Source of the DNA: an uncultured Bacteroidales bacterium | Lineage (GTDB): Bacteria; Bacteroidota; Bacteroidia; Bacteroidales; P3 | Assembly: GCA_905235855.1 (NCBI GenBank) | Contig: CAJONE010000004.1 | Coordinates: forward strand, 48,700-112,699 | DNA length: 64,000 nt | Direction of reading: 5' to 3' | Part shown: piece by piece, positions 56,684 through 64,000 of the stretch | Position numbering within the stretch: position 1 is the first letter of the stretch | Layout of the letters: the number at the start of each line of letters is the position of its first letter | Position numbers and translations under genes: made by a program | Notes under the pieces: generated by a model | Databases searched by the model: none | Seen by the model: the letters and a program-made list of their open reading frames with translations, nothing else | What the model was told of the DNA's origin: nothing

Positions 56684-59329
56684 TTGACGAGGGAATTTTT
56701 TTATATATTGTCTGTTAATAAGTGGATCGCTGTCGCCAGCCACCGAACCGCCGTCACGAAGCCGCCGGTATGGATACTCGCGTTTTTTTTGTTCTTGGTT
56801 TCGTCCGCCTATGCGCAAAATACGACCATCAGCCCGCAGCCCGCAGCCGACACGAGTGCGTTCGAGCTGCCAGTCTCGCCCAACGCCATGGAGGACATTC
56901 TGAAATACAAGGCCCGCGACTCGGTAGCTTTCAACCTCGACAACCGCCGCGCCTTCATCTACAACGAGGGCGAAGTTTACTACCAAGACATGCAGCTCAA
57001 AGCCGATGCCATGGATGTGGACTTCAACTCAAACCAAATCCATGCTTCAGGAGTGGAGGACTCAAATGGACACTCGACTGGCAAACCCTATTTCAAGCAG
57101 GGCGACGCAGAATACAGTGCCGACACAATCGCTTTCAACTACAACACGAAGAAAGGTATCATACACGGTGTCATAACCCAGGAGGGCGAAGGTTTCCTTC
57201 ACGGCAAGAAAATCAAGAAAGTCAACGACTCGGTTATGTTCCTCAGCAAAGGACAATACACCACATGCAACTATGCCCACCCACATTATGCTATAAACTT
57301 CACCAAGTCGAAACTGATAATGAACGACAAGATAGTGACCGGACCCGCCTACCTTTCGATAGAGGACGTGCCGACACCTATCGCCTTGCCTTTTGCCTTT
57401 TTCCCGATTACGCACGACAGGGCATCGGGATTCCTGATGCCCTCCTACGGCTGGATGAACAACCAGGGCTACTACTTGAAAGACATAGGCTGGTATTTCG
57501 CCATAAACGACCGTATCGACCTCGCACTGACTGGCGACATCTACACGAACCTAAGCTGGGCCGCCGAAGCCAAGTCGAACTACTACAAGCGCTACAAATA
57601 CAAGGGCAATATTGACATTCGCTACGGCATCACTCGCGAGGGAATACGCGGCGACAGCACGTCGTACAACAAATACAGCGACTTCAAAATCAGTTGGCGA
57701 CACGACCAGGATCCCAAAGCGAACCCGAACAGCCGCTTTTCGGCCGACGTAAACCTACAAAGCCGCAACTACAGCCGCAACACCACCAACCGCAACGACT
57801 ACTTCAATTCGACCACGACATCGTCCATAAGCTATTCAACCAAACTGGGGTCATACTTCAACCTGGCACTGGCAGCACGCGAATCCTACAACGCCCAAAC
57901 GGGGTTGATGAACATCAAGCTCCCTTCTGTCTCGCTAAGCTCGGTCACATTCTATCCCTTCAGACGCAAAGCACCTACGGGCAGCTACAAGTGGTGGGAA
58001 AACATACAGATTTCATATCAGCTGAACGCTGAAAACAATCTTTCCGAACAGGACTCGATGCTTTTCAAGAAGAGCGTTTTCGCGAAAATGCAATACGGCA
58101 TCCATCAGTCGGTACCTGTCTCGCTTTCGGTAAAGGTGTTCAAATACTTCAATTGGACCAATTCCATATCATACAACGAGCGATGGCATTTCTCGACAAT
58201 CCGCAAGAATATCGATCCCGCGACCGATCTTTTGGCTATCGACACCGTATGGGGTTTCCGCACGAACCGCGACATCTCTTTCTCAACGTCACTCTCGACA
58301 CGCATTTATGGCATGTTCAACTTCAAACGCGGTTGGATTAAAGCCCTGCGCCACGTCATCAACCCGTCACTGTCGTTCAACTACCGTCCGAACTTCGGAT
58401 CGTCAAAACTGGGCTGGTGGAAGGAATACACCGATCAGACAGGCTACGTCCACCGCTACTCAATTTTTGAGCAGTCTCTCTTCGGCGGACCCGCCGACGG
58501 ACGCTCCGGCCAAATCCGCCTCAACATAGGCAACAATCTCGAAATGAAAGTTGGCAAGTGGAACAGTGACGAAGAGCCGAAGAAAGTGACCCTGCTCGAA
58601 AACCTCAACCTCGCCATAAGCTACGACATAGCCCGCGACTCTCTGAACTGGAGCGACTTCACCGTAACTGGACGTACTACACTTTTCAAAACACTCGTGC
58701 TCAACTATTCCGGCTCATTCTGCCCCTACGTGATTGACTCACTCGGAAACAAGCACAACCAATTCCTCATCAAAACTGAGCATCGCCTTTTCCGAACTGA
58801 TAACTCCACCTGGAGCGCACAACTCTCTTGGAGCTTCAACCCAAATACTTTCAAGAAAAAGAAATCTGGCGAAAAAACCGAAAACAAGGGCTACGCGGTA
58901 CGCCCTACGCTACTGTCGCCCTATAACGACAATCCCGCACTTTTCGTCGGTCAGTATGTCGATTTCTCTGTGCCATGGAACTTCTCCATAAGCTACACAT
59001 TCAGCTATGTCTCGCGCTATATAGCCGCGCAGTACAACCTTTCGCACGAGGTGGTTCAATCGCTCTCGGTATCAGGAAACTTCAACATCACCAAAAACTG
59101 GAAGATTTCGTTCTCGACCGGATACGATTTCGTAAACAAGGGACTGTCATACACCTCGATCGACATCTACCGCGACCTGCACTGCTGGGAGATGCGCTTC
59201 AACTGGACCCCATTCGGCTACTATAAGGGCTGGAATTTCATAATCAACATCAAAGCGCCAAGCCTGCGCGACGTGAAATACGAAAAGAAAAAGAACTATC
59301 AGGAAAGCCATGGCTACTACAGCTATTAG
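56684..59329 (+). CDS. lptD: LPS-assembly outer-membrane protein LptD (Bacteroidota type)
   Basis: 881 residues as drawn. The start codon is uncertain: no ATG precedes the signal peptide (PPVWILAFFLFLVSSAYAQ); TTG at 56684 or 56708 are the candidates. An N-terminal OstA-like jellyroll (FNLDNRRAFIYNEGEVYYQDMQLKADAMDVDF) is followed by a large barrel with alternating aromatic strands, including LPFAFFPITHDRASGFLMPSYG, a strongly conserved piece of LptD. It ends in a tyrosine-rich tail (YQESHGYYSY). It inserts LPS into the outer leaflet with a lipoprotein partner not seen here. Promoter at 56632. Confidence 0.9.
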   Translation: MTREFFYILSVNKWIAVASHRTAVTKPPVWILAFFLFLVSSAYAQNTTISPQPAADTSAFELPVSPNAMEDILKYKARDSVAFNLDNRRAFIYNEGEVYYQDMQLKADAMDVDFNSNQIHASGVEDSNGHSTGKPYFKQGDAEYSADTIAFNYNTKKGIIHGVITQEGEGFLHGKKIKKVNDSVMFLSKGQYTTCNYAHPHYAINFTKSKLIMNDKIVTGPAYLSIEDVPTPIALPFAFFPITHDRASGFLMPSYGWMNNQGYYLKDIGWYFAINDRIDLALTGDIYTNLSWAAEAKSNYYKRYKYKGNIDIRYGITREGIRGDSTSYNKYSDFKISWRHDQDPKANPNSRFSADVNLQSRNYSRNTTNRNDYFNSTTTSSISYSTKLGSYFNLALAARESYNAQTGLMNIKLPSVSLSSVTFYPFRRKAPTGSYKWWENIQISYQLNAENNLSEQDSMLFKKSVFAKMQYGIHQSVPVSLSVKVFKYFNWTNSISYNERWHFSTIRKNIDPATDLLAIDTVWGFRTNRDISFSTSLSTRIYGMFNFKRGWIKALRHVINPSLSFNYRPNFGSSKLGWWKEYTDQTGYVHRYSIFEQSLFGGPADGRSGQIRLNIGNNLEMKVGKWNSDEEPKKVTLLENLNLAISYDIARDSLNWSDFTVTGRTTLFKTLVLNYSGSFCPYVIDSLGNKHNQFLIKTEHRLFRTDNSTWSAQLSWSFNPNTFKKKKSGEKTENKGYAVRPTLLSPYNDNPALFVGQYVDFSVPWNFSISYTFSYVSRYIAAQYNLSHEVVQSLSVSGNFNITKNWKISFSTGYDFVNKGLSYTSIDIYRDLHCWEMRFNWTPFGYYKGWNFIINIKAPSLRDVKYEKKKNYQESHGYYSY

Positions 59330-59331
59330 CC

Positions 59332-59383
59332 ACCACCCACTCCAATTATTCAGATTATTCAGACCTCTCCGATCACTCACAAC
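59332..59383. repeat. 'caattattcagattattcaga' low-complexity DNA after lptD
   Basis: ATTATTCAGATTATTCAGA and following TCTCCGATCACTC words lie between lptD and the MerR gene, of the same style as the tail of the holin-like gene at 47505-47556. Confidence 0.55.
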
Positions 59384-59410
59384 CACCCAACGTCTCATTT
59401 TTTTACCGTC

Positions 59411-59716
59411 ATGAAACTGTATTACACCATTTCAGAAGTCGCCGACCAGCTCGGTGTCACCCAGTCGCTGTTGCGGTTTTGGGAAAGCGAGTTCCCCGAT
59501 CTGCACCCCACAAAAAACACACGCGGCGTTCGCATGTATAGGCAGGAGGACATCGACCTGCTGAAGCGCATAAAACACCTCACCAAGGATTGCGGTTTCA
59601 CACTCGACGGTGCACGAGAACAACTGCGCACACCTATGGCCAGCGACGATATGCAGCTAATCGACACACTCAAAGATTTACGTGCCTTCCTCACTGACCT
59701 GAAATCGCAACTCTGA
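59411..59716 (+). CDS. MerR family regulator (single HTH domain)
   Basis: 101 residues. The winged HTH begins at once: LYYTISEVADQLGVTQSLLR, FWESEFPDLHPTKNTRGVRM and YRQEDIDLLKRIKHLTKDCG, FTLDGAREQL. After that only a short coiled helix remains (DTLKDLRAFLTDLKSQL), with no ligand-binding domain or cysteine pair, so it is not a typical metal sensor. Such short MerR proteins are common and conserved next to lptD/amidase genes in Bacteroidales. It lies 81 bases after lptD and probably shares its transcript. Confidence 0.9.
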   Translation: MKLYYTISEVADQLGVTQSLLRFWESEFPDLHPTKNTRGVRMYRQEDIDLLKRIKHLTKDCGFTLDGAREQLRTPMASDDMQLIDTLKDLRAFLTDLKSQL

Positions 59717-59723
59717 CAAGCGC

Positions 59724-60896
59724 TTACCGCTGCCTGTTGTACTTGGCCGTGCCGAACCGGTATCCGAAGTTGAATGTCAGCCCATGCATTACGTAATCAT
59801 GCGCCGCGAAAAGAAAGGCGGGGGAATAGGCCAGTTGCCACACAAAGGATCGATAATCAACACCTATTCCGGCCTTTAAATAACCGACATAAGGAACGAC
59901 CGACCCAGCCGCAAAGGTTATATACGGGGAACACCGATTTCGGTGTTTCATGTAGATGTCACTCTGCAGATAGAAACAGGACAAGGGATAGGCATAGTAA
60001 CTCTTGTTTGTTGGGTCTGCATCGTGGTAATTGTCGACATATAGCAGAGCTCCCAAGCCAGCGCCAAAAAAGTATCGGCCCTTCACAAGAACTCCCAAAG
60101 AGAGTGTTGTTGACGGCATGGGTATGGGCATGGCACTGATTCCTACATATCCGATACCTTGGAAATGCGTTTCATTTCTTGGCACCGTTCCCTGGGTGTT
60201 TGTTTTTCTGGTTAATCGGATCCCATCTGTCCCGGAACTGGTCTGCAGACTTTCCGACACCGTTGTGTGCGTTTTGTATTCTTTCACATCAAAACGATAT
60301 CCAGCATCAAAATACAATCCGTGAGACAGAGGCTTTTGGGGCTGAGGAACACTTGAACTGTACTTCACATACATTGGCGTGTAACCTATTTGCAAGGCTA
60401 ATCCCTTATACTCGACACCAACACCAAGCTTGGAATAGCCTACGGTCATCAAACTTCTTATGAAAGATGTTCCAACCGAAACTGAAACATAGGGTCTCCA
60501 GGACTGTCTTTTTGTGAGATAAATGTCACTCTGTATATAGAGTAACGGCATCACCGAAGCAATAGTCCAATCCTTTCGATTGCCGGATCCAACCACGCCG
60601 TACTGTTCAGAAAGCAACATGTAGCCGGGCTTCATATAGGGGACAAAACATGTTAAAACACCGGCCCCCAGTCCAAGATACGCTCGGTCTTTGATATTCA
60701 CACCAGGTGACAGCAACACGTATGGCGACACATTCGGATCGCTTGGGGTAGAATGCATTCCCACATCTGCCAGAATCTGGATACGAGTGCTCTTGTTTCG
60801 GGTTTCTACCGGGTTCCCGGTGTTTTCTTGTGCCTTTGCCGACATGTGTACAATCACAATACCCAGGACTATGATGCAGATTTTTTTTGAAATCAT
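59724..60896 (-). CDS. outer-membrane beta-barrel protein with internal duplication
   Basis: 390 residues with a signal peptide (MISKKICIIVLGIVIVHMSAKAQ). Two halves are clearly related. The first (about 38-200) has YLGLGAGVLTCFVPYM, LLYIQSDIYLTKRQSWRPYVSVSVG, YSKLGVGVEYKGLALQIGYTPMYV and HGLYFDAGYRFDVKEY; the second (about 245-388) has FFGAGLGALLYVDNYH, CFYLQSDIYMKHRNRCSPYITFAAG, YLKAGIGVDYRSFVWQLAYSPAFL and HGLTFNFGYRFGTAKY. Each half resembles a small eight-strand OmpW/OmpX-like barrel, so the gene probably arose by tandem duplication. The stop is 7 bases from the convergent MerR gene; the start is 10 bases after the T9SS tail of the C10 gene. Confidence 0.82.
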   Translation of the reverse strand: MISKKICIIVLGIVIVHMSAKAQENTGNPVETRNKSTRIQILADVGMHSTPSDPNVSPYVLLSPGVNIKDRAYLGLGAGVLTCFVPYMKPGYMLLSEQYGVVGSGNRKDWTIASVMPLLYIQSDIYLTKRQSWRPYVSVSVGTSFIRSLMTVGYSKLGVGVEYKGLALQIGYTPMYVKYSSSVPQPQKPLSHGLYFDAGYRFDVKEYKTHTTVSESLQTSSGTDGIRLTRKTNTQGTVPRNETHFQGIGYVGISAMPIPMPSTTLSLGVLVKGRYFFGAGLGALLYVDNYHDADPTNKSYYAYPLSCFYLQSDIYMKHRNRCSPYITFAAGSVVPYVGYLKAGIGVDYRSFVWQLAYSPAFLFAAHDYVMHGLTFNFGYRFGTAKYNRQR

Positions 60897-60906
60897 TTTT
60901 TGTTGG

Positions 60907-62876
60907 TTATTTTTTATTTACTACTCGTTCTGAATAAATTTTTCCATCAGTGGTTTCTACTTGATAAATGTAGGATCCCGAGGCAAAGCGCGACATATCC
61001 ATCTTGTACTCACGAGCCAATATGGAATTGTCTGAAAAGACGCAGCATCCGGCCTCATCAAAAACTTTTAGTTTCGAAATATTGTAACCTGCCGGTAGTA
61101 CAACTGTCACTGTTCCATAGGTTGGATTGGGGTAAATCTTCATTTTTTTCTATCAAATATTGCATTACTTTGAATACTGCAATCTCCCACATAATCAAAC
61201 CCTTCACACAGTGAGTTGTCCTTACTCCCTGAACAAAGTGAAAGCCAATAAGAATGTTCTAACGATCGTCCATAGCTGTTTTTTAACCGAATAATACAAT
61301 TGTTCAATGTGCCAATATTTGTACCGTCCCATACACACGGATGGTCATCTGTTATCAAACCCGCGCTTTGATATAAATGTCCACCATTGACATCAAAAGC
61401 CATAAATTCCCATGAATCAGCATTGTGTGTGTGAATGCAGAGCGATTGGCCTGGTTGCAGAATAGTAGGCCACTCTACAACACTTATTGCCATTGTATCT
61501 TGTAGTTTCTGGTTTACTCTAATTGCAGTTTCCGAACCGATTAGGGCATGAAAGCCTGGCTTTAACGTCACATCGTTTCCCGCCTCGACTACATAATTGA
61601 CACTATTGTTCACTGTTAGTGTATCACCATTTGCAGGAAGTTGGATTGAGATCCGTGCAACCTCTCTATGATTACGGGAAACTGTTGAATAATTTACCGC
61701 AGAGATACTATTCTCTGTATATGTTGGAGATATCCCTGTTATTGCCTTTTGGTTATGGCAATAACTCTCGTCTCCTTCATGTATGTTGCCAAGATAAAAA
61801 TAATCATTGCTACTTCCTTTGTGCCCAAAATTCACATGAAAAAGGCAGTAGTCTGTCGATTGGTAGCCGTCAATAATAAAATAGTGCCCATTTGTAATAA
61901 TCGATTTGTCTCCATAATAAAGCACAGGCCTGTTATTGTCAATTTCTGACTTAATCAAGTTCTCCCATGACAAGGACGTCTCCCAATCATCCCTATAGTG
62001 TACTTTGACACTTTTATATGCAAATTCATCATTAAAAGCATCTTTAATATTTCCAACCAATGCTCCCGACCCAAGACATGTGTATATTGTACTGCAAGCA
62101 TCACCACAGTCACTTAGAAGACTTGCTATATCGTAACCCGCTTGAGTTTGGCCATCGCCTAACCTTATCGGCATTCCCATCCAATTATAAGTTCGATATG
62201 ATGAAGATTTGGGCCACTGCCAATACCACATTATCTGCCCCATTGCGACGGCTGCGCATCCTGCTGGTGCATTGTCACAATCATTGCACATCAGATTGAT
62301 ACAATATTGATTGTAGGAAGGAGTACAACCACCATCATTGTTCTTTGTTTGACCCCATGACAATTGCAACCCGTTTGCATTACTAACCAGTTTATATCCC
62401 GGATTGTATCTGGGTGTAATATTCCCTGAACAGCCCTATATGCTGTTCCATTTATCTATGAAATCCTGTCGATTATCCCCGCTTCTTATCAAAGTTAATA
62501 TCTGCATTTTATACCAATCAATTAGATACAGAAATGCTTCTGGAACACTTATGCTGTCGGCACCGGTATCAGCATATCCGTGAGCCAAAATAGGAACGCA
62601 CGACTTCGAAGCAGAGACAAGAGACCACAACCCATCTGAAAAACTTACGTTATACATACAAACAGTATCTCCCACCTTTTCCGTTCTAACTTCTGCCACC
62701 ACTGGCGTTACTCTATCTCGCACCTGCATATAATTAACGGCTGCGCGAATTGCTTCTTCCTGTGTCACAAAATTAGAATGTTCCGTAAAGGTTTGGCCAT
62801 AGATTCTCGATATAACACATATCATGCATAACGCGACCACCACTACGAAAACAGGTTTAAAATCCTTACTTTCCAT
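60907..62876 (-). pseudogene. C10 cysteine protease with T9SS tail, interrupted twice
   Basis: Three ORF-track entries make one gene. 62876-62436 encodes signal peptide and propeptide (VTQEEAIRAAVNYMQVRDRV) and ends at an in-frame TAG (62436-62438) after DKWNSI. The same frame goes on as GCSGNITPRYNPGYKL into the protease core, with catalytic Cys in APAGCAAVAMGQIMWYW and His in ITNGHYFIIDGYQ, then a '3-coathanger' type segment (VVEAGNDVTLKPGFHALIGS). It stops (TGA) in the A7 run at 61143-61149; the next frame begins KIYPNPTYGTVTVVLPAG and ends YSERVVNKK, a T9SS sorting domain. The intact protein would have about 655 residues. Decay, sequencing error and recoding are all possible. Confidence 0.82.
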
Positions 62877-63318
62877 TAGGTTCCATATAAATTGTATTAT
62901 TATCAATAACGAATAGCGAGAAAGAAACGTTGCCTCCTGAATATATCGTATAATCTATACCCAGTATACCGGAAAGGAATATGGAGTCACCAATTCTGTG
63001 TTCAAAAAGAGAATCAACAGTAGCATCACCAATCCAAATGCAGTTAACATTACCTAACAAGATGCCGTGACATCCCCGATAGTCAAAATGGATAGGAATC
63101 AATCCTTTTAACAGAATTGTGTCGCCATTTCTCAACTCCCTATTGTTATACATACGGTTAAATGCCGTCACATCTATATGTTTCCCCTGGGCATCGGTAA
63201 TTGTCATGGGCGATCTGCGTGCTGCAAAATGATAATCTTTCCAATGGTTATCTATTTCACAACCAACTGTCATAAAACATACCAATACAATTATCATCAA
63301 TCTTAATTGATGTTCCAT
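62866..63318 (-). CDS. small lipoprotein upstream of the C10 protease (possible inhibitor)
   Basis: 150 residues from 63318, or 143 from the inner ATG at 63297; the lipobox is FMTVGC. The mature part (AARRSPMTITDAQGKHIDVT, SLFEHRIGDSIFLSGILGID, GGNVSFSLFVIDNNTIYM) is a small beta-rich domain without catalytic motifs. Its stop overlaps the C10 start by 11 bases (ATGGAAAGTAA), so the two are translationally coupled. In Bacteroides fragilis, C10 proteases are co-transcribed with small inhibitors related to their propeptide (Bfi). This position suggests a similar job, but I see no sequence similarity to the propeptide. Confidence 0.65.
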   Translation of the reverse strand: MEHQLRLMIIVLVCFMTVGCEIDNHWKDYHFAARRSPMTITDAQGKHIDVTAFNRMYNNRELRNGDTILLKGLIPIHFDYRGCHGILLGNVNCIWIGDATVDSLFEHRIGDSIFLSGILGIDYTIYSGGNVSFSLFVIDNNTIYMEPNGK

Positions 63319-63420
63319 ACTTTCTTATTTTTAAGTTTCGCAATCTGTTTCTGCAGTTCTATCACATGTAGGGGCAGCTCCTCCACCTTCTGCCTCAACC
63401 GCGCGTTCATCTCGCGAAGT
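63303..63420 (-). pseudogene. coiled-coil C-terminal remnant
   Basis: A minus-strand frame reads REMNARLRQKVEELPLHVIE and LQKQIAKLKNKKVWNIN, stop, with regular heptads. This resembles the C-terminal coiled coil of tail-fibre/S74-type Bacteroidota surface proteins. No start or body is left, and it overlaps the beginning of the lipoprotein gene. Confidence 0.5.
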
Positions 63421-63456
63421 GGGCTTCTTCCCCAAAAACATAAGCCCGTTTCGCAA

Positions 63457-63810
63457 CTACGGGTTCAAATGGTATTTCCGACCATCTATGGTACAAAAAC
63501 TTGTTACGCCCACGCCATAAACAACTTTAACAGAATCAAAAAAAAAACAGGTTTATTCAGATCCGGCTTGCTTGTGAACAGTATGGCTCCGTCCTTCAGA
63601 CGACTCTCGTATATAACGGAATCCACAGGCGAGCAAAAAGGATCGTTTTTAAAAAGCAATGATATCTCGTGGATTTCGCTGTCGTTTAGCACAGTGCCAT
63701 CGCACACATCCAGATAAAAAAGGTAGAAACAAAAAAGTAATGCAAATTATGCATAATTCTTTCTTCAATATCTTTTTTATTTGAAGTCTCATTTCAGAGT
63801 GTTTTTTCAT
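63457..63810 (-). pseudogene. frameshifted lipoprotein
   Basis: ATG at 63810 gives MKKHSEMRLQIKKILKKELC then IICITFLFLPFLSGC, a lipoprotein signal. Near 63700-63710 the sense moves to another frame (CDGTVLNDSEIHEISLLFKN, ESRLKDGAILFTSKPDLNKP), and at the T10 run (63538-63547) it moves again to DSVKVVYGVGVTSFCTIDGR, stop at 63457. Two frameshifts therefore break a protein of about 117 residues. Function unknown. Confidence 0.55.
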
Positions 63811-63814
63811 AGCA

Positions 63815-63929
63815 TTAGTGTTTTACGATTTTACGAACAGATTGGTTATTATTTGATATAAGTAGAACGAAATAAGTGCCTGCCGATAGCCCCGAAAGGT
63901 CTATTGTAGACTCAACTACCAAGTGCAAC
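63815..63929 (-). pseudogene. terminal fragment of a T9SS sorting domain
   Basis: VVESTIDLSGLSAGTYFVLL then ISNNNQSVRKIVKH, stop at 63815-63817, is the last part of a type A T9SS tail (IDLSxLxxGxYxV...VRKIVK). Only some 38 codons are present, with no cargo domain upstream. The stop is 4 bases before the ATG of the frameshifted lipoprotein. Confidence 0.65.
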
Positions 63930-63938
63930 ACAGTTGTG

Positions 63939-63947
63939 CAAATATAG
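63939..63947 (-). promoter_or_regulatory. promoter -7 box at the right end
   Basis: On the minus strand this reads TATATTTGC (TAnnTTTG). It lies directly upstream of the T9SS tail fragment and would transcribe the fragment and the lipoprotein/C10 genes. Confidence 0.5.
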
Positions 63948-64000
63948 CATAAATTTAAGTTTGGGGGTATCGAAGTTCAAAAGTTTTCTCGGTCGGAGGT

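Overview
The window looks like a chromosomal segment of an uncultured-type Bacteroidales bacterium (phylum Bacteroidota). The evidence is the T9SS translocon gene sprA next to ruvA, several proteins with T9SS C-terminal sorting domains, a GldA-type ABC ATPase, the Bacteroidota form of LptD, C10 and S46 peptidases, and repeated promoter -7 boxes of the Bacteroidota type (TAnnTTTG). I see no rRNA, tRNA, CRISPR array or intact insertion sequence.

Layout. 1-8.1 kb: the edge of a SIMPL-domain gene, then a plus-strand run (lipoprotein, frameshifted esterase, AI-2E-family transporter, ASCH protein, U32 protein, AraC regulator, S46 dipeptidyl-peptidase) that ends at a bidirectional terminator. 8.2-15.8 kb: a minus-strand operon with a His/Cys-rich small protein, a CusB/CusA-type metal efflux pair, a T9SS-sorted C10 protease, a NUDIX hydrolase and a flavin reductase-rubredoxin fusion. 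15.9-21.9 kb: tryptophanase, superoxide dismutase, radA, urocanate hydratase. 22.2-32.8 kb: a tripartite AcrA/AcrB/TolC-type efflux operon whose last gene is a TamB protein fused to a TamA/TamL-type outer-membrane barrel. 33.3-46.3 kb: a 52-residue membrane protein overlapping DedA, a TPR protein, SprA, RuvA, a beta-helix lipoprotein and an M64 peptidase. 46.4-48.4 kb: a YciO-like protein, a small holin-like membrane protein and PanC. 48.4-50.3 kb: remains of T9SS cargo genes, then a gene-poor stretch with structured DNA. 50.3-54.4 kb: an XRE regulator and a five-gene cassette (uncharacterised protein, YidD-like protein, SPFH-SHOCT protein, membrane protein, zinc-ribbon/TPR protein). 54.5-59.7 kb: ABC ATPase, cell-wall amidase divergent from LptD, MerR regulator. 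59.7-64.0 kb: a duplicated outer-membrane barrel, a broken C10 protease, a lipoprotein, and fragments of lipoprotein and T9SS cargo genes.

How the genes fit together. Much of the window concerns the outer membrane and secretion: SprA exports T9SS cargo, LptD places LPS, the TamB fusion probably helps build or feed the outer membrane, two RND pumps export metals or drugs, and the amidase remodels peptidoglycan. The secreted or periplasmic peptidases (S46, two C10, M64), tryptophanase and urocanate hydratase point to a lifestyle based on peptides and amino acids.

The most interesting items are the TamB-barrel fusion, the SPFH/YidD-like/zinc-ribbon cassette with a composite inverted repeat upstream of its regulator, the mixed-function metal efflux operon with a perfect palindrome, the hairpin in the tryptophanase leader, and families of short-word microsatellite DNA at gene borders. 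Several accessory genes carry frameshifts at homopolymers, so sequencing error and true decay both need checking there.
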